DNA of 64,000 nucleotides, from the NCBI RefSeq assembly GCF_900609055.1, contig NZ_UXAW01000051.1, positions 62,001 to 126,000 on the forward strand, read 5' to 3'. Both the position numbers and the translations under genes were made by a program. Within the stretch, counting starts at the first letter, position 1, and each line of letters begins with the position of its first letter. Positions 7,825 through 16,873 of the stretch are shown here, in pieces. The notes below the pieces were generated by a model. It ran no database searches. It was not told where the DNA came from and saw nothing but the letters and a program-made list of their open reading frames with translations. The stretch is from Pseudogemmobacter humi. GTDB lineage: Bacteria > Pseudomonadota > Alphaproteobacteria > Rhodobacterales > Rhodobacteraceae.

Positions 7825-7887
7825 AACGGGTGACGAATCCTGTGGAACAGGCGGAAGGTCCTGGCTTTGCCTTCCTGTTCACCCGTT
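7825..7887. terminator. Two-tier hairpin between the LuxR gene and the export operon
   Basis: Outer arms AACGGGTGA (7825-7833) and TCACCCGTT (7879-7887) are perfect complements. Within them GAACAGG (7845-7851) pairs with CCTGTTC (7874-7880) and AAGG with CCTT, so the outer and inner pairings share bases and are alternatives. It lies downstream of the luxR-type gene and upstream of the lipoprotein start, so it may terminate the former or act as a leader switch for the latter. Confidence 0.4.
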
Positions 7888-7945
7888 CAGGTGAGGCGCG
7901 ACATGGCCGATGCTGTAAATCTGAGGCTGAACGCAATCATGGATA

Positions 7946-9040
7946 TCAGGCTTGATGCGACCAGCCCCCGGCCAATCCCGTGGCAATGCGCACCAGATGC
8001 GCCTGCCCTTCGGCACCCGTCTTGGCAAAGACCGCCTTCAGCTGACTGCGCACGGTTTCCACCGAAAGCCCGGCGTCGCGCGCGATTGCGGCGGGGCGCC
8101 TGCCGTCAAGAATGGCCGCCGCCACCCGGGCTTCGGCAGGGGTCAGTTCGAACCGTCTGGCCAGAGCGACGATATCGCCGGGTCCGCGCGCGAAGATAAC
8201 CGCGACCATACGGCCGCTGAAACATTCTGCGGCCTCGTGCTGGCCCAGGGGCAGGAGAGTGATCTCGATCCCTGCGCGGGTCATGGTGACAGGGCGCTCT
8301 GCTCCGGTGCCGCGCAGCATCTGCTGGAACGCCTCCTGCAGATCAGGGTCGGCAAAGCGCAGGCTGCGCCCCGGGCCAAGACCCGCAGGGCCGCCCCGGT
8401 CAAGGATATCGGCCGCCCCCGGGCTGGCATGCACCACCTTGCCGATGAAGTCGGTAAAGGCCACCGCCATGCCCGCGCGTTCGCCCAGATGGACCGAAAG
8501 GTCCTGACCAAGGCTGCCGAGCCGGTGTCGCCGATAGAAATCGGATGCGCGGCGCAGATGGGGGGCGATCGCAGTCAGCAAATCGGCCCGGGCCAGATTG
8601 CGCGTCTCATCGGTGTCGCCCACCAGCGTGGAAAGCAGCAGGAACCGGCCGTCCTGCCGTTCGATGGTGACACCGACGCCGGTCTCAATTTCATAGCGGT
8701 GCAGAAAATCGTTATAATATTCCGTCCGGGTGAAGCGGTCGCGCGCCACCAGCTGATCTCCGAGTATGGCGGTTCCGATCGGAGTTGCGCCGACCTGCCA
8801 CATCCAGGGGTTCAATCCTCCGAAATGAGAGAAATAGTCGCGCTGCGCGGCGTCCGGGATGCCGGTCTGGAGGGTGATCGCGCCCCGGCCGCTGGGGGCG
8901 TCGTGAAAGAACAGGGTGGCGCATTCCACATCGGCATGCCGTGCGAAATCATCAATGAAACCCTGCCATCCGGTTTCGCCCAGTAGGGCCGCATACAGGC
9001 CCTGAATCAGGGTTTCTGGGGCGTTCATGACCAGCGCCAT
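7946..9040 (-). CDS. LuxR-family transcriptional regulator
   Basis: A regulator of about 364 residues. The last about 60 residues are a LuxR/GerE DNA-binding domain (FELTPAEARVAAAILDGRRP...GLSVETVRSQLKAVFAKTGAEGQAHLV). The N-terminal part is not an autoinducer domain that I recognise; the middle (about residues 185-270) resembles a PAS-like sensor (AFTDFIGKVVHASPGAADIL). No phosphorylation receiver is present. The start is uncertain: a GTG at 9076 and ATGs at 9040 and 9028 are all in frame and none has a good ribosome site; 9040 is a compromise. The neighbouring export operon on the same strand is a plausible target. Confidence 0.8.
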   Translation of the reverse strand: MALVMNAPETLIQGLYAALLGETGWQGFIDDFARHADVECATLFFHDAPSGRGAITLQTGIPDAAQRDYFSHFGGLNPWMWQVGATPIGTAILGDQLVARDRFTRTEYYNDFLHRYEIETGVGVTIERQDGRFLLLSTLVGDTDETRNLARADLLTAIAPHLRRASDFYRRHRLGSLGQDLSVHLGERAGMAVAFTDFIGKVVHASPGAADILDRGGPAGLGPGRSLRFADPDLQEAFQQMLRGTGAERPVTMTRAGIEITLLPLGQHEAAECFSGRMVAVIFARGPGDIVALARRFELTPAEARVAAAILDGRRPAAIARDAGLSVETVRSQLKAVFAKTGAEGQAHLVRIATGLAGGWSHQA

Positions 9041-9100
9041 CCCGTTGCTGCATCTGTTGATTCCATATCCTTCCACACAAGACGCTGAAAAGGAAAGCTT

Positions 9101-9490
9101 ATGCGCCTCTCATTTATCCTGTCCCCGCTCATGGTCCTGGTTTGCACCGCCTGCGTCGATCCCGGCGGCGACGGTGTGCTGACCCATAGCGAGCACAGCC
9201 TCACAGCGGCTGACCGGGCCCGGATCGAGGCGGGTATGGCCGGATATCTGAAAACGCCGGTTCAGCTGAGCGGGCTGCGCAGCAGCTATGGTCTTGGCGA
9301 TGGCAATGTGCAGGTTTGCGGCTATGTCACCACCGTGACGGGCGGACGGACGCCGCCGCCCGCTCTTTTTGCCGGCACATTGCTGTCGTCGGGGCCGTTC
9401 GTGCCCTACCGCGTACCGGGCGCGGGCCAGGATCCGCAGCGCATTGCGGCGGTGCAGGCCTTCTGCCGCAGTCAGCAGATCGAAATCTGA
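9101..9490 (+). CDS. Small lipoprotein of unknown function
   Basis: A 129-residue protein starting at 9101, with AAGGAAAG just upstream. The signal peptide ends with lipobox VCTAC (Cys18). The mature part starts with a charged helix (LTAADRARIEAGMAGYLKTP) followed by an apparently beta-rich half with conserved-looking VQVCGYVTTVTGG and PFVPYRV, ending in FCRSQQIEI; Cys104-type residues could pair. It is divergent from the LuxR gene with a short 60-bp gap, so the two may share control. I do not recognise the family. Confidence 0.72.
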   Translation: MRLSFILSPLMVLVCTACVDPGGDGVLTHSEHSLTAADRARIEAGMAGYLKTPVQLSGLRSSYGLGDGNVQVCGYVTTVTGGRTPPPALFAGTLLSSGPFVPYRVPGAGQDPQRIAAVQAFCRSQQIEI

Positions 9491-9657
9491 GCGGCCGGAC
9501 CATGCGCAACTATGGCCGCCGCCGGGCTCGGTGCGTTCGGGAAAAATGGGCCACGAAACATGCCCGCTTTGCGCCTGGCTGGCGGCGGGCGGGGCAGGAG
9601 GTTGTCCCGTTTGTTGCGGGAGCGGAAAACGGTGCCATTCGCGCGGCGGCGGCCACC

Positions 9658-12600
9658 TCAATGGAAATCCCGGCTGGGGAACAGGCGTTTCGCCTGCTCT
9701 CGCGGATGGTGCGCGCGGGCGGCATACCGCGCGGGGCGCGGAGCATCGTCGGCTTCCGGCCGGGTGATGCCGACCGCGCTTTCCAGCGGATGGCCAAGAT
9801 CGGCAAGGCGGTGTGAGAGATCCTCGATCCTGTCGGCGATCAGATGGGTGACGATGCCCTCGCGCTCCAGCCGCCCCGTCACGCGCAAGAGCCGCCCGCC
9901 CATCACGATCCGCCGGAACCGCGCGTAGGTCTTCGGCCAGACGACGACGTTGGATACGCCGGTTTCGTCCTCCAGCGTCAGGAAGATCACGCCCGATGCG
10001 GTGCCGGGGCGCTGGCGGGTGATGACCAGGCCGCAGACCGAGATGCGGCGCAACGGTGTCTGGCACAGTTCCGCATGCGGGGTCAGACCGGGGATCGAGG
10101 GGCGCAACAGTTCCATCGGATGCGCGCGCAACGTCAGGCGCATGGCGATGTAATCCTCGACCACCTCCTCGCCCGGACGCATGGCGGGCAGGGGCACGGC
10201 GGGCTCGCGCACGCCCTCGCCGTCGGTCGGGTTCGAGAACAGCGGCAGCGGCGCGGGCGCGCGGATCGCCCGCACCGCCCAAAGCGCGTCGCGCCGGGTC
10301 AGCCCCATGCCGGCAAAGGCATCGGCCTCGGCCAGACGCTCCAGAACCGGAGGCATGACGCCCGCGCGCAGCCAGAGGCTTTCGGGATCGTGATAGCCGT
10401 TGCCGCGCGCCCGGGCGATCAATCCGGCATCCGCCTCGCGGAAGCCCCTGATCTGGCGAAATCCCAGCCGCAAAGCGAGGGCCCCGTCCGCGCGCCGTTC
10501 CAGCCGGTTGTCCCAGGTGCTGTGGTTCACGCAGACGGGGCGGATTTCCACCCCATGCTCTCGGGCGTCGCGCACGATCTGGGCGGGGGCGTAGAAGCCC
10601 ATCGGCTGCGAATTCAGCAGCGCACAGGCAAAGATCGCCGGATGGCGGCATTTCAGCCAGGACGAGACCCAGGTCAGCATGGCGAAGGCCGCCGCATGGC
10701 TTTCGGGAAAGCCGTAATCGGCGAAACCCTCGATCTGGCTGAAGCAGCGCTCGGCGATCTCCAGGCTATAGCCGTTGTCCAGCATGCCGGTGATGAATTT
10801 CCGCTTATGCTGGCCGATGGTGCCCATCCGCCGGAACGAGGCCAGCGAGCGACGCAACTGGTCGGCCTCCTCGGCGGTATAGCCCGCCCCAATCATGGCG
10901 ATCTGCAAAGCCTGTTCCTGAAACAGCGGCACACCCAGCGTCTTGTGTGTCACGGCGGCCAGCGCGGGGCCGAAGGGTTCCGGCTTTTCCAGCCCCTGCC
11001 GCCGCTTGATATAGGGCTTGACCATGCCGCCCTGGATCGGGCCGGGGCGCACGATGGCGACCTCGATCACCAGATCGTAGAATTCGCGCGGCCGCATCCG
11101 GGGCAGGAAATTCATCTGCGCCCTGCTTTCGACCTGGAACACGCCCACCGCATCGGCGCGGCAGAGCATGTCATAGGTCGCCTCGTCCCCCTGCGGGACG
11201 GAGGCGATTGTGTGGCGGATATTCTCGTGCTCCTCAAGCAGGGCAAAGGCCTTGCGGATGCAGGTCAGCATGCCCAGGCTCAGGACATCGACCTTCAGGA
11301 TGTTCAGCGCGTCGATATCGTCCTTGTCCCATTCGATGCAGGTGCGCCCCTCCATCGCGGCGTTCTCGATAGGGCACAGCGCGTCCAGCCTGCCTTTGGT
11401 GATGACGAAACCGCCGACATGCTGGGACAAATGCCGCGGAAAGGCGATGATCTCGCCGATCAGGGCAATGGTCTGCGCGAGGCGGCGATCCTCGGGGTTC
11501 AGGCCCAGTTCGCGGATCCGCGCGGGGTCCGCGCCGCCGTTCGACAGACCCCAGATCTGCCCCGACAGGCTTGCGGTCACATCCGCGCTCAGGCCCATGA
11601 CCCTGCCCACCTCGCGGATCGCGGCGCGCGAGCGGAAATGGATCACGGTGGCGCAGAGCCCGGCACGGTGGCGACCGTATTTCTCATAGATCCACTGGAT
11701 CACCTCCTCGCGCCGCTCATGCTCGAAATCCACGTCGATATCGGGCGGCTCGCCGCGGTGGCGCGAGAGGAACCGCTCGAACACCATGCCGATCATATCG
11801 GGCGAGACATCGGTGATGCCGAGCGACCAGCAGATGATGGAATTCGCCGCCGATCCCCGTCCCTGACACAGGATGCCGCGCTTGCGGGCCTCGGATACGA
11901 TGTCATGAACGGTCAGGAAATAAGCGGCATAGCCGAGCTCGCCGACAACGGTCAGCTCTTTCGCCAGCAGGGCGTGATAGCGTTCGGGGATGCCGTCCGG
12001 GCAGCGCCGCGCCAGCCCTTCGCGCGTCAGCCGCTCCAGCCGGCCCTGGGGCAATTCGCCATCCGCGATTTCGTCGGGATATTCATAGCTGAGTTCGGAC
12101 AGATCGAAGCCGCAGCGCGCCGCGATTTCCAGCGTCCGGCGGACAGCGCCCGGATGGCGATGATAAAGCCGTTCCATGGCCGGGGCGTCCTTCAGCCGCC
12201 GCTCGGCATTCAACAGGGCGCGGGTGCCGATCTGGTCGATGGTGATATGCTCGCGCATGCAGGTCAGCACATCGGCCAGCGGCCGGCGGGCGGCGCGGTG
12301 CATCAGCACATCGCCCACCGCCACCATCGGGCTCGACGCCCGCAGCGCAAGATCGGCGCAGGTGTCGAACCACGCCTGATCCGACCCGTCATAGCGCGGC
12401 GCAGCCCCCAGGAAGACATGGCCGGGATAGCGGCGCGCCATGTTGCGGACCGGATCGAGCGCCTGCCCCGGGTCCGGCGGCGGCAGCGCGATCAGGATCA
12501 TGCCCCGGCACCCCCCCTCTGAATCGGGGGCGGCCAGATCGGCGGCTGTCAGATGGCATTCCGCCTTTCCCGCCCGACCCTTCCCCAGTGTCAGCAGGCG

Positions 12601-13026
12601 CGAGAGCCGGTGATATGCCGGACGGTCCGTGGGCAGCGCCAGCCATTCGACCGGGCAGTCGCGCAGCACCAGCCGCGCGCCCACGATCAGCTTCGGCAGC
12701 CGCAGCGTTTCGGGCCGCGCGAGGTCGCGGGGCTGTCCGGTCTCCTGCCGCGAGGATGTATCCATCCGGGTCGTCGAGCGGATGCGCAGGCTTTCCTCGG
12801 CCTCTTTCCTGAGGGTTTTCAACGCGGACCAGGCCCGGACCACCCCGGCCAGAGAGTTGCGGTCGGTGATCGCGATCGCCTCCAGCCCCAGTTCGGTGGC
12901 GCGCAGAACCAGTTCCTCGGGATGCGAGGCCCCGGTCAGAAAGGTGAAATTCGTGGTGATGCAAAGTTCGGCATACCGCGCCTGCGGAAGATCCTCCGCC
13001 GCCGGGGAGAGGGTGGGAGCGCTCAT
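9658..13026 (-). CDS. dnaE2: Error-prone DNA polymerase DnaE2 (ImuC)
   Basis: A 1122-residue C-family polymerase alpha subunit. The N-terminal PHP domain begins YAELCITTNFTFLTGASHPEE. The catalytic block contains PDIDVDFEHERREEVIQ (about residues 423-440), with the paired Asp typical of DnaE. The C-terminal half has the helix-hairpin-helix and OB-fold segments (PLRRISVCGLVITRQRPGTA...). The length matches DnaE2 (about 1050-1150) rather than replicative DnaE1. DnaE2 performs translesion synthesis and SOS mutagenesis together with ImuA and ImuB. Its start overlaps the imuB stop by 4 nt, so the two are translated together. Confidence 0.97.
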   Translation of the reverse strand: MSAPTLSPAAEDLPQARYAELCITTNFTFLTGASHPEELVLRATELGLEAIAITDRNSLAGVVRAWSALKTLRKEAEESLRIRSTTRMDTSSRQETGQPRDLARPETLRLPKLIVGARLVLRDCPVEWLALPTDRPAYHRLSRLLTLGKGRAGKAECHLTAADLAAPDSEGGCRGMILIALPPPDPGQALDPVRNMARRYPGHVFLGAAPRYDGSDQAWFDTCADLALRASSPMVAVGDVLMHRAARRPLADVLTCMREHITIDQIGTRALLNAERRLKDAPAMERLYHRHPGAVRRTLEIAARCGFDLSELSYEYPDEIADGELPQGRLERLTREGLARRCPDGIPERYHALLAKELTVVGELGYAAYFLTVHDIVSEARKRGILCQGRGSAANSIICWSLGITDVSPDMIGMVFERFLSRHRGEPPDIDVDFEHERREEVIQWIYEKYGRHRAGLCATVIHFRSRAAIREVGRVMGLSADVTASLSGQIWGLSNGGADPARIRELGLNPEDRRLAQTIALIGEIIAFPRHLSQHVGGFVITKGRLDALCPIENAAMEGRTCIEWDKDDIDALNILKVDVLSLGMLTCIRKAFALLEEHENIRHTIASVPQGDEATYDMLCRADAVGVFQVESRAQMNFLPRMRPREFYDLVIEVAIVRPGPIQGGMVKPYIKRRQGLEKPEPFGPALAAVTHKTLGVPLFQEQALQIAMIGAGYTAEEADQLRRSLASFRRMGTIGQHKRKFITGMLDNGYSLEIAERCFSQIEGFADYGFPESHAAAFAMLTWVSSWLKCRHPAIFACALLNSQPMGFYAPAQIVRDAREHGVEIRPVCVNHSTWDNRLERRADGALALRLGFRQIRGFREADAGLIARARGNGYHDPESLWLRAGVMPPVLERLAEADAFAGMGLTRRDALWAVRAIRAPAPLPLFSNPTDGEGVREPAVPLPAMRPGEEVVEDYIAMRLTLRAHPMELLRPSIPGLTPHAELCQTPLRRISVCGLVITRQRPGTASGVIFLTLEDETGVSNVVVWPKTYARFRRIVMGGRLLRVTGRLEREGIVTHLIADRIEDLSHRLADLGHPLESAVGITRPEADDAPRPARYAARAHHPREQAKRLFPSRDFH

Positions 13027-14498
13027 GCGAACTCTCCCTGCACGAACCAGCCGGGATTCTGCGGCGTGTGGAACAGCCAGAGCCGCCGCCCCTGATGGGT
13101 CTCGACCCGCCAGTAATCGCGCAGACCCGAACGCCAGTTGTCATCCTCCACCCACCATTCCGGTGCGATGCGTTCCGGCCCGGTGGCGCGGGCGGTGGTC
13201 AGGCGCATCCGCCGCCAGCGGAACCGGGCGGGCGGGGCCGCGCCATGGCCGGAGATGGGTTCGGGCGGAAACAGCCGCAGGGGGCGCGGACGCGGGGCAT
13301 GCCAGCCGTCGCAGGCCTTCGTTCCGGCGGCGGGCACCATGACGAAACTGCGCTCGGGGATATGGCTGTCGGCGGGCAGGAAACGCAGGATATTGTCCAG
13401 CCCGATCCGGGTGCCGATCCGGGTGATCAGATCGTCCAGCCGGTCGGGGGCCTCCGACACCGGGCCGGCCTGCCGGATGGGCAGGGGTTCGACCCGCGTG
13501 GCCTCCAGCCGCAACTGGTCGATGCCGAAACCCGCATCGGCCCCTTCCACCCCGCGGGCGAAAAGCGGCAGGATGCGCGCGGGATCGCGCATCGCCGTGG
13601 CCAGCCGCAGATCGACCGACAGGCTTTGCCGGTCGACCCGGCGCAGACTCAGACGCAGCGCCCGCGCCCCGCTTTCCTGCGCCCTGAGCCTGCCGCAAAG
13701 CGCTTCGAGCAGCCGCGCCGTTCCCGCCATGACATCGGCGGTCAGCCCGATCGGTTCGGGCAGGGTCAGGCGGGCCGCGTAATGGGGCGGATCGGCAAGC
13801 GGGGTGATCGACTCGCATTGCGCGCCGGTCGCCTGATCGAGCCGTCGCAGCAGCTCCGGCCCGAAGCGCCGCGCGAGGGGGCCACGGGATGCGCCCGCCA
13901 GGGCGCCGATGGTGCGCAGACCCAGCCGTTGCAGGGCGATGCTCGTGTCCTCATCCAGCCGCAGGCCCGCGACAGGCAGCGCCGCCAGCGCGGCAAGGCT
14001 TTCGCCCGGCGCCGCGATTCCCCCGCCATGACGGGCCAGCGCCCAGGCCGCGCCGCGCGTATCGGCCAGCCCGATCCGCACCCCGAAACCCGCCCGTTCC
14101 AGGCGCGCCTGCATATCGGCGAGCATGGCCGGCTCATCGCCCCAGAGATGCGCCGCGCCGGTGATGTCGAGGGTCAGCCCGTCCTTTCCCTCCGTTCCCA
14201 CCCAGGGGCAGTAGCGGGTCGCCCAACGGCGCAGGATGCCCAGCATGCGGGCCTCCTGCGCCGGATCGGCCGGGGCGCTTTGCAGCGCCGGGCAAAAGGC
14301 CCGGGCTTCCGAAAGGGGCATGCCGCGATGCAGTCCTCCGGCCTCTGCCGCAGGGTTCAGGCAATGGATCTGCCCGGCATTGTTGAGCCGCAGGGTAAGG
14401 GCGAACGGCCCCTCAACCGGGCGCAGCCGCAGAACCCGGTCGCTGGGCAACCGGGGAAACCACATCGAGACGATGCGCCGCCGCGTCCCAACGAACAT
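13023..14498 (-). CDS. imuB: ImuB, Y-family polymerase-like mutasome subunit
   Basis: A 491-residue protein related to DinB but, in the family, inactive as a polymerase; it links ImuA, DnaE2 and the beta clamp. It opens RRIVSMWFPRLPSDRVLRL, the ImuB hallmark. The middle contains the helix-hairpin-helix region (LGLRTIGALAGASRGPLARRFG) and the little-finger part, and the end is ARATGPERIAPEWW...RRLWLFHTPQNPGWFVQGEFA, characteristic of ImuB. ATG 14498 has CTGGAG six bases upstream. The first 86 bp overlap the end of imuA in another frame. Promoter-like elements and an SOS box sit 15-58 bp upstream of this start, inside imuA. Confidence 0.96.
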   Translation of the reverse strand: MFVGTRRRIVSMWFPRLPSDRVLRLRPVEGPFALTLRLNNAGQIHCLNPAAEAGGLHRGMPLSEARAFCPALQSAPADPAQEARMLGILRRWATRYCPWVGTEGKDGLTLDITGAAHLWGDEPAMLADMQARLERAGFGVRIGLADTRGAAWALARHGGGIAAPGESLAALAALPVAGLRLDEDTSIALQRLGLRTIGALAGASRGPLARRFGPELLRRLDQATGAQCESITPLADPPHYAARLTLPEPIGLTADVMAGTARLLEALCGRLRAQESGARALRLSLRRVDRQSLSVDLRLATAMRDPARILPLFARGVEGADAGFGIDQLRLEATRVEPLPIRQAGPVSEAPDRLDDLITRIGTRIGLDNILRFLPADSHIPERSFVMVPAAGTKACDGWHAPRPRPLRLFPPEPISGHGAAPPARFRWRRMRLTTARATGPERIAPEWWVEDDNWRSGLRDYWRVETHQGRRLWLFHTPQNPGWFVQGEFA

Positions 14499-15003
14499 GC
14501 CAGACTCCAGTTGTTCCTGATTTGTTCTTTATAATTTCCCATCGCATCAGAGTCGAGTCGGGCCGCCCCTCCGGGTCGAGGACCGGGGCGCAATGCCAGC
14601 GCGTCTCGCTGGCCGGGCTGCCCCCGCCATCCGGGATCAGGCACAGGCCCGTCGCCTGCCCGGCCTTCGCCGCCAGTTGCAGCCGCCGCCCCTCGCGCAG
14701 ATCAAGCGGATGGCTGATCTCGATCACCACCAGCGTGACCGCACCATCCCTGAGCGCCTCTTCGGCAATGGCGAGCATGTCGGTCTGATCCTTCGCCCGC
14801 GCGATCAGAATGCGCGCGGGATCGCAGATCTCCGAAAGGCCCACAGGGTCAAGCGCCCCCGCCTGCCAGGCCCCACGCAGCCAGAGCAGATCCCCCCCGC
14901 TCTGCGCGCAGGCGACCGCGGCAAAACCGGCCGCACCCGGTCCGCAGACCTCATGAACGCGGGCGGAACGCAAGGAAGGAAGGCTGTTCGATGTCGCGGT
15001 CAT
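14413..15003 (-). CDS. imuA: ImuA, RecA-like mutasome protein
   Basis: A 196-residue ImuA homologue. Recognisable parts are VHEVCGPGAAGFAAVACAQ, LLWLRGAWQAG, the ILIARAKDQTDMLAIAEEAL helix, VVIEISHPLDLREGRRLQLAAKAG and the conserved ending ETRWHCAPVLDP...RWEIIKNKSGT...WHVRWDAAAHRL. ImuA resembles RecA but lacks a complete ATP site, and acts with ImuB and DnaE2 in SOS mutagenesis. The last 86 bp overlap imuB. Codons for EIIKNKSGTT (ATT, ATA, AAA, TCA, GGA, ACA, ACT) are unlike the strongly GC-ending codons of the rest of the gene, which suggests a constraint on the DNA itself there. I found no complete SOS box before its own start. Confidence 0.9.
   Translation of the reverse strand: MTATSNSLPSLRSARVHEVCGPGAAGFAAVACAQSGGDLLWLRGAWQAGALDPVGLSEICDPARILIARAKDQTDMLAIAEEALRDGAVTLVVIEISHPLDLREGRRLQLAAKAGQATGLCLIPDGGGSPASETRWHCAPVLDPEGRPDSTLMRWEIIKNKSGTTGVWHVRWDAAAHRLDVVSPVAQRPGSAAAPG
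14513..14556 (-). promoter_or_regulatory. Intragenic SOS box with promoter-like hexamers upstream of imuB
   Basis: On the plus strand GTTCCTGATTTGTTC (14513-14527) is an exact GTTC-N7-GTTC, the LexA site of alphaproteobacteria. On the minus strand it directly follows TATAAA (14528-14533), and TCGACT (14551-14556) lies 17 bp further up, a reasonable -10/-35 pair. The set points at imuB-dnaE2 (start 14498) and lies within the coding sequence of imuA. Confidence 0.6.
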
Positions 15004-15195
15004 GGGTTGAAGTCATACCATATGCGCAAAAGAGCGACAGGAGCTCTTTCAGAAAGGTTCCGCGGAATGCCGGGCCGCAAACCATGTCGCAAGCCGAACG
15101 GCTGCTTCGGGAAATACCGTATCGCACTATCGGGCGATGCCGGGCGGCGGCTTGCCCGCGCGGCATAAGGCCGGGCAACAAGCTGTAGAAAAGAG

Positions 15196-15245
15196 TTGAC
15201 AACCAGCCGTATATACTGATTTTTGATACAAAGCCCGAAAATCAG
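15196..15245 (+). promoter_or_regulatory. Promoter/operator region of the amino-acid operon
   Basis: TTGACA occurs at 15196-15201, an 8-bp perfect palindrome GTATATAC at 15209-15216, and an inverted repeat CTGATTTT (15216-15223) with AAAATCAG (15238-15245). The last arm touches the ribosome site (AGGA) of the aldehyde dehydrogenase at 15256. The palindromes suggest a repressor site, perhaps for the IclR-type protein encoded at the end of the operon. No well-spaced -10 follows TTGACA. Confidence 0.4.
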
Positions 15246-15255
15246 GACAAATCAG

Positions 15256-16803
15256 ATGACAGATACGCTGCCCCGGGTAACCTATTCCAACATCGGAGCC
15301 GATTTTTCCCCGCTGCACGCCTTCCTCGACCGTGAGATCCCCGCGTTCCAGGCCGGGATGTCGGGCAAGACCTGGGCCACGCCTTTCGCCACCGGCCCGG
15401 TTGCCGCGGTGGCCAGCCCCATCGACCCGGCGCTGGATCTCGGCCGCTTCCCGGTATCGACCGAAGCCGACGTGAAGGCCGCCATCGCCTCGGCGCGCAA
15501 GGGCGCGGCGGTCTGGAACAAGGCCAGCCTCGATGAGCGTCTCGCCTTTGCCGCGCGCTGGCGGGCGGCGCTGGACGAAGCGAAATACCGGCTGGGCATC
15601 GCCGCGCTGTTCGAGGTGGGCAAGTCGCGGATCGAGGCCATCGGCGAGGCCGACGAGGCGGTCGACATGCTCGACTACTACCCCGGCGAGCTGAAGGCGA
15701 ACGCCGGCTACCGCCGCGAGATGATCGAGATGGTGCCGGGCGAGACCGCCGTCTCGGTCCAGCGGCCCTATGGCGTCTTCGCCGTGGTCGCGCCCTTCAA
15801 CTTTCCGGTGGCGCTGTCGGTGGGGATGCTCTGCGGCGCGCTGCTGACCGGCAATGCGGTGGTCTACAAGCCCTCGCCGGAATGCCAGCTGACCGGGCTC
15901 TTGCTGGCGGAAACGCTGCGCAAGGCCGGCCTGCCCGAGGGCGTGTTCAACATCGTCCTCGGCGGTGCCGCGGTCGGCGAGGCGCTGACCACCGACCCCG
16001 GCATCGACGGGGTGGTCTTCACCGGCTCGCACAAGACCGGCATGTCGATCTTCCGCCACATGGCCACGCGGCCCTGGATGCGCCCGGTCATCGCCGAGAT
16101 GGGCGGCAAGAACCCGGCCTATGTCACGAAACACGCCGATATCGAACGCGCCGCCGCGGGTGTCGCGCGCTCGGCTTACGGGCTTCAGGGCCAGAAATGC
16201 TCGGCCTGTTCGGTGGTCTATGTCGACAATGCCGTGAAGGAGCGGTTCGTCGAGGCGTTCCGGGCCTTCGTGGCGAAGTTGCAGGTGGGCGATCCGCGCG
16301 ATGGCGCCACCTTCATGGGCCCGCTCTACAACGATGCCGCCGCCGCGCGCTTCATCGCCGCCATGGCCGAGGCCCGGGCCGGGGGCAGGGTCCTGCTGGG
16401 CGGCGAGCGGATCGCGGATCTGCCCGGCAACTACTTCGCCCCGGCCCTGGTCGAGATGGACGGGCCGTCGCGGCTGACCCGGGAAGAGCTGTTCATGCCC
16501 TTCCTCGTCCTGCGCGGGGTGGACGGGCTGGAGGCCGCGCTGGCCGAGGGCAACGATGTCTCCTACGGCCTCTCGGCGGGGATCTTCTCGCAGGACCAAG
16601 GCGAGATCAGCCATTTCCTGGCCCATGCCGAGGCCGGGGTGCTTTACGCCAACCGCGCCTCGGGCGCGACCACCGGCGCCTGGCCGGGCGGCCAGCCGTT
16701 CTGCGGCTGGAAGGGCACAGGCGTCGGCGGCAAGGGCGGGCTGGGCACCTGGTATCTGCCGCAGTTCATGCACGAGCAGAGCCACACGATCATGACCGTC
16801 TGA
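15256..16803 (+). CDS. Aldehyde dehydrogenase, P5C/glutamate-semialdehyde dehydrogenase-like
   Basis: A 515-residue NAD(P)-dependent aldehyde dehydrogenase. The Rossmann part shows the block YGVFAVVAPFNFPVALSVG; the catalytic Cys is about residue 315 in GQKCSACSVVYV, and the general base Glu is in VIAEMGGKNPAYV. GQKCSA is the wording of the 1-pyrroline-5-carboxylate dehydrogenase branch, which oxidises semialdehydes from proline, ornithine or arginine breakdown. The start at 15256 (MTDTLPRV) has AGGA eight bases upstream; an in-frame TTG at 15223 lies inside the operator region and is unlikely. It leads an operon with an aminotransferase and FAD oxidoreductase, so it probably oxidises the aldehyde made by one of them. 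Confidence 0.88.
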   Translation: MTDTLPRVTYSNIGADFSPLHAFLDREIPAFQAGMSGKTWATPFATGPVAAVASPIDPALDLGRFPVSTEADVKAAIASARKGAAVWNKASLDERLAFAARWRAALDEAKYRLGIAALFEVGKSRIEAIGEADEAVDMLDYYPGELKANAGYRREMIEMVPGETAVSVQRPYGVFAVVAPFNFPVALSVGMLCGALLTGNAVVYKPSPECQLTGLLLAETLRKAGLPEGVFNIVLGGAAVGEALTTDPGIDGVVFTGSHKTGMSIFRHMATRPWMRPVIAEMGGKNPAYVTKHADIERAAAGVARSAYGLQGQKCSACSVVYVDNAVKERFVEAFRAFVAKLQVGDPRDGATFMGPLYNDAAAARFIAAMAEARAGGRVLLGGERIADLPGNYFAPALVEMDGPSRLTREELFMPFLVLRGVDGLEAALAEGNDVSYGLSAGIFSQDQGEISHFLAHAEAGVLYANRASGATTGAWPGGQPFCGWKGTGVGGKGGLGTWYLPQFMHEQSHTIMTV

Positions 16804-16873
16804 GCGAATCCGGCGCGCCCCGGGCCTTGCCGGGGGCGCGCACCTTTCCCGACCTCTCTCCCTGCGGATCATC

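Noticed and set aside
9546-9767. Short plus-strand frame with CPLC and CPVCCGSG, like a DnaJ-type zinc ribbon
   Set aside because: It has no ribosome site and its second half lies antisense to the dnaE2 C-terminus. The Cys pattern is suggestive but not sufficient.
9844-12522. Long open frame of 892 codons on the plus strand
   Set aside because: It is antisense to dnaE2, whose motifs are complete. Long open antisense frames are expected in GC-rich genes, and this one has no recognisable domain.
15004-15200. SOS box upstream of imuA
   Set aside because: GAAC and GTTC tetramers occur here, but none is paired at 7-nt spacing, so I do not call a LexA site.
15223-15255. TTG start for the aldehyde dehydrogenase
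   Set aside because: It would put 11 codons through the operator-like repeat; the ATG at 15256 has a ribosome site and the usual family length.
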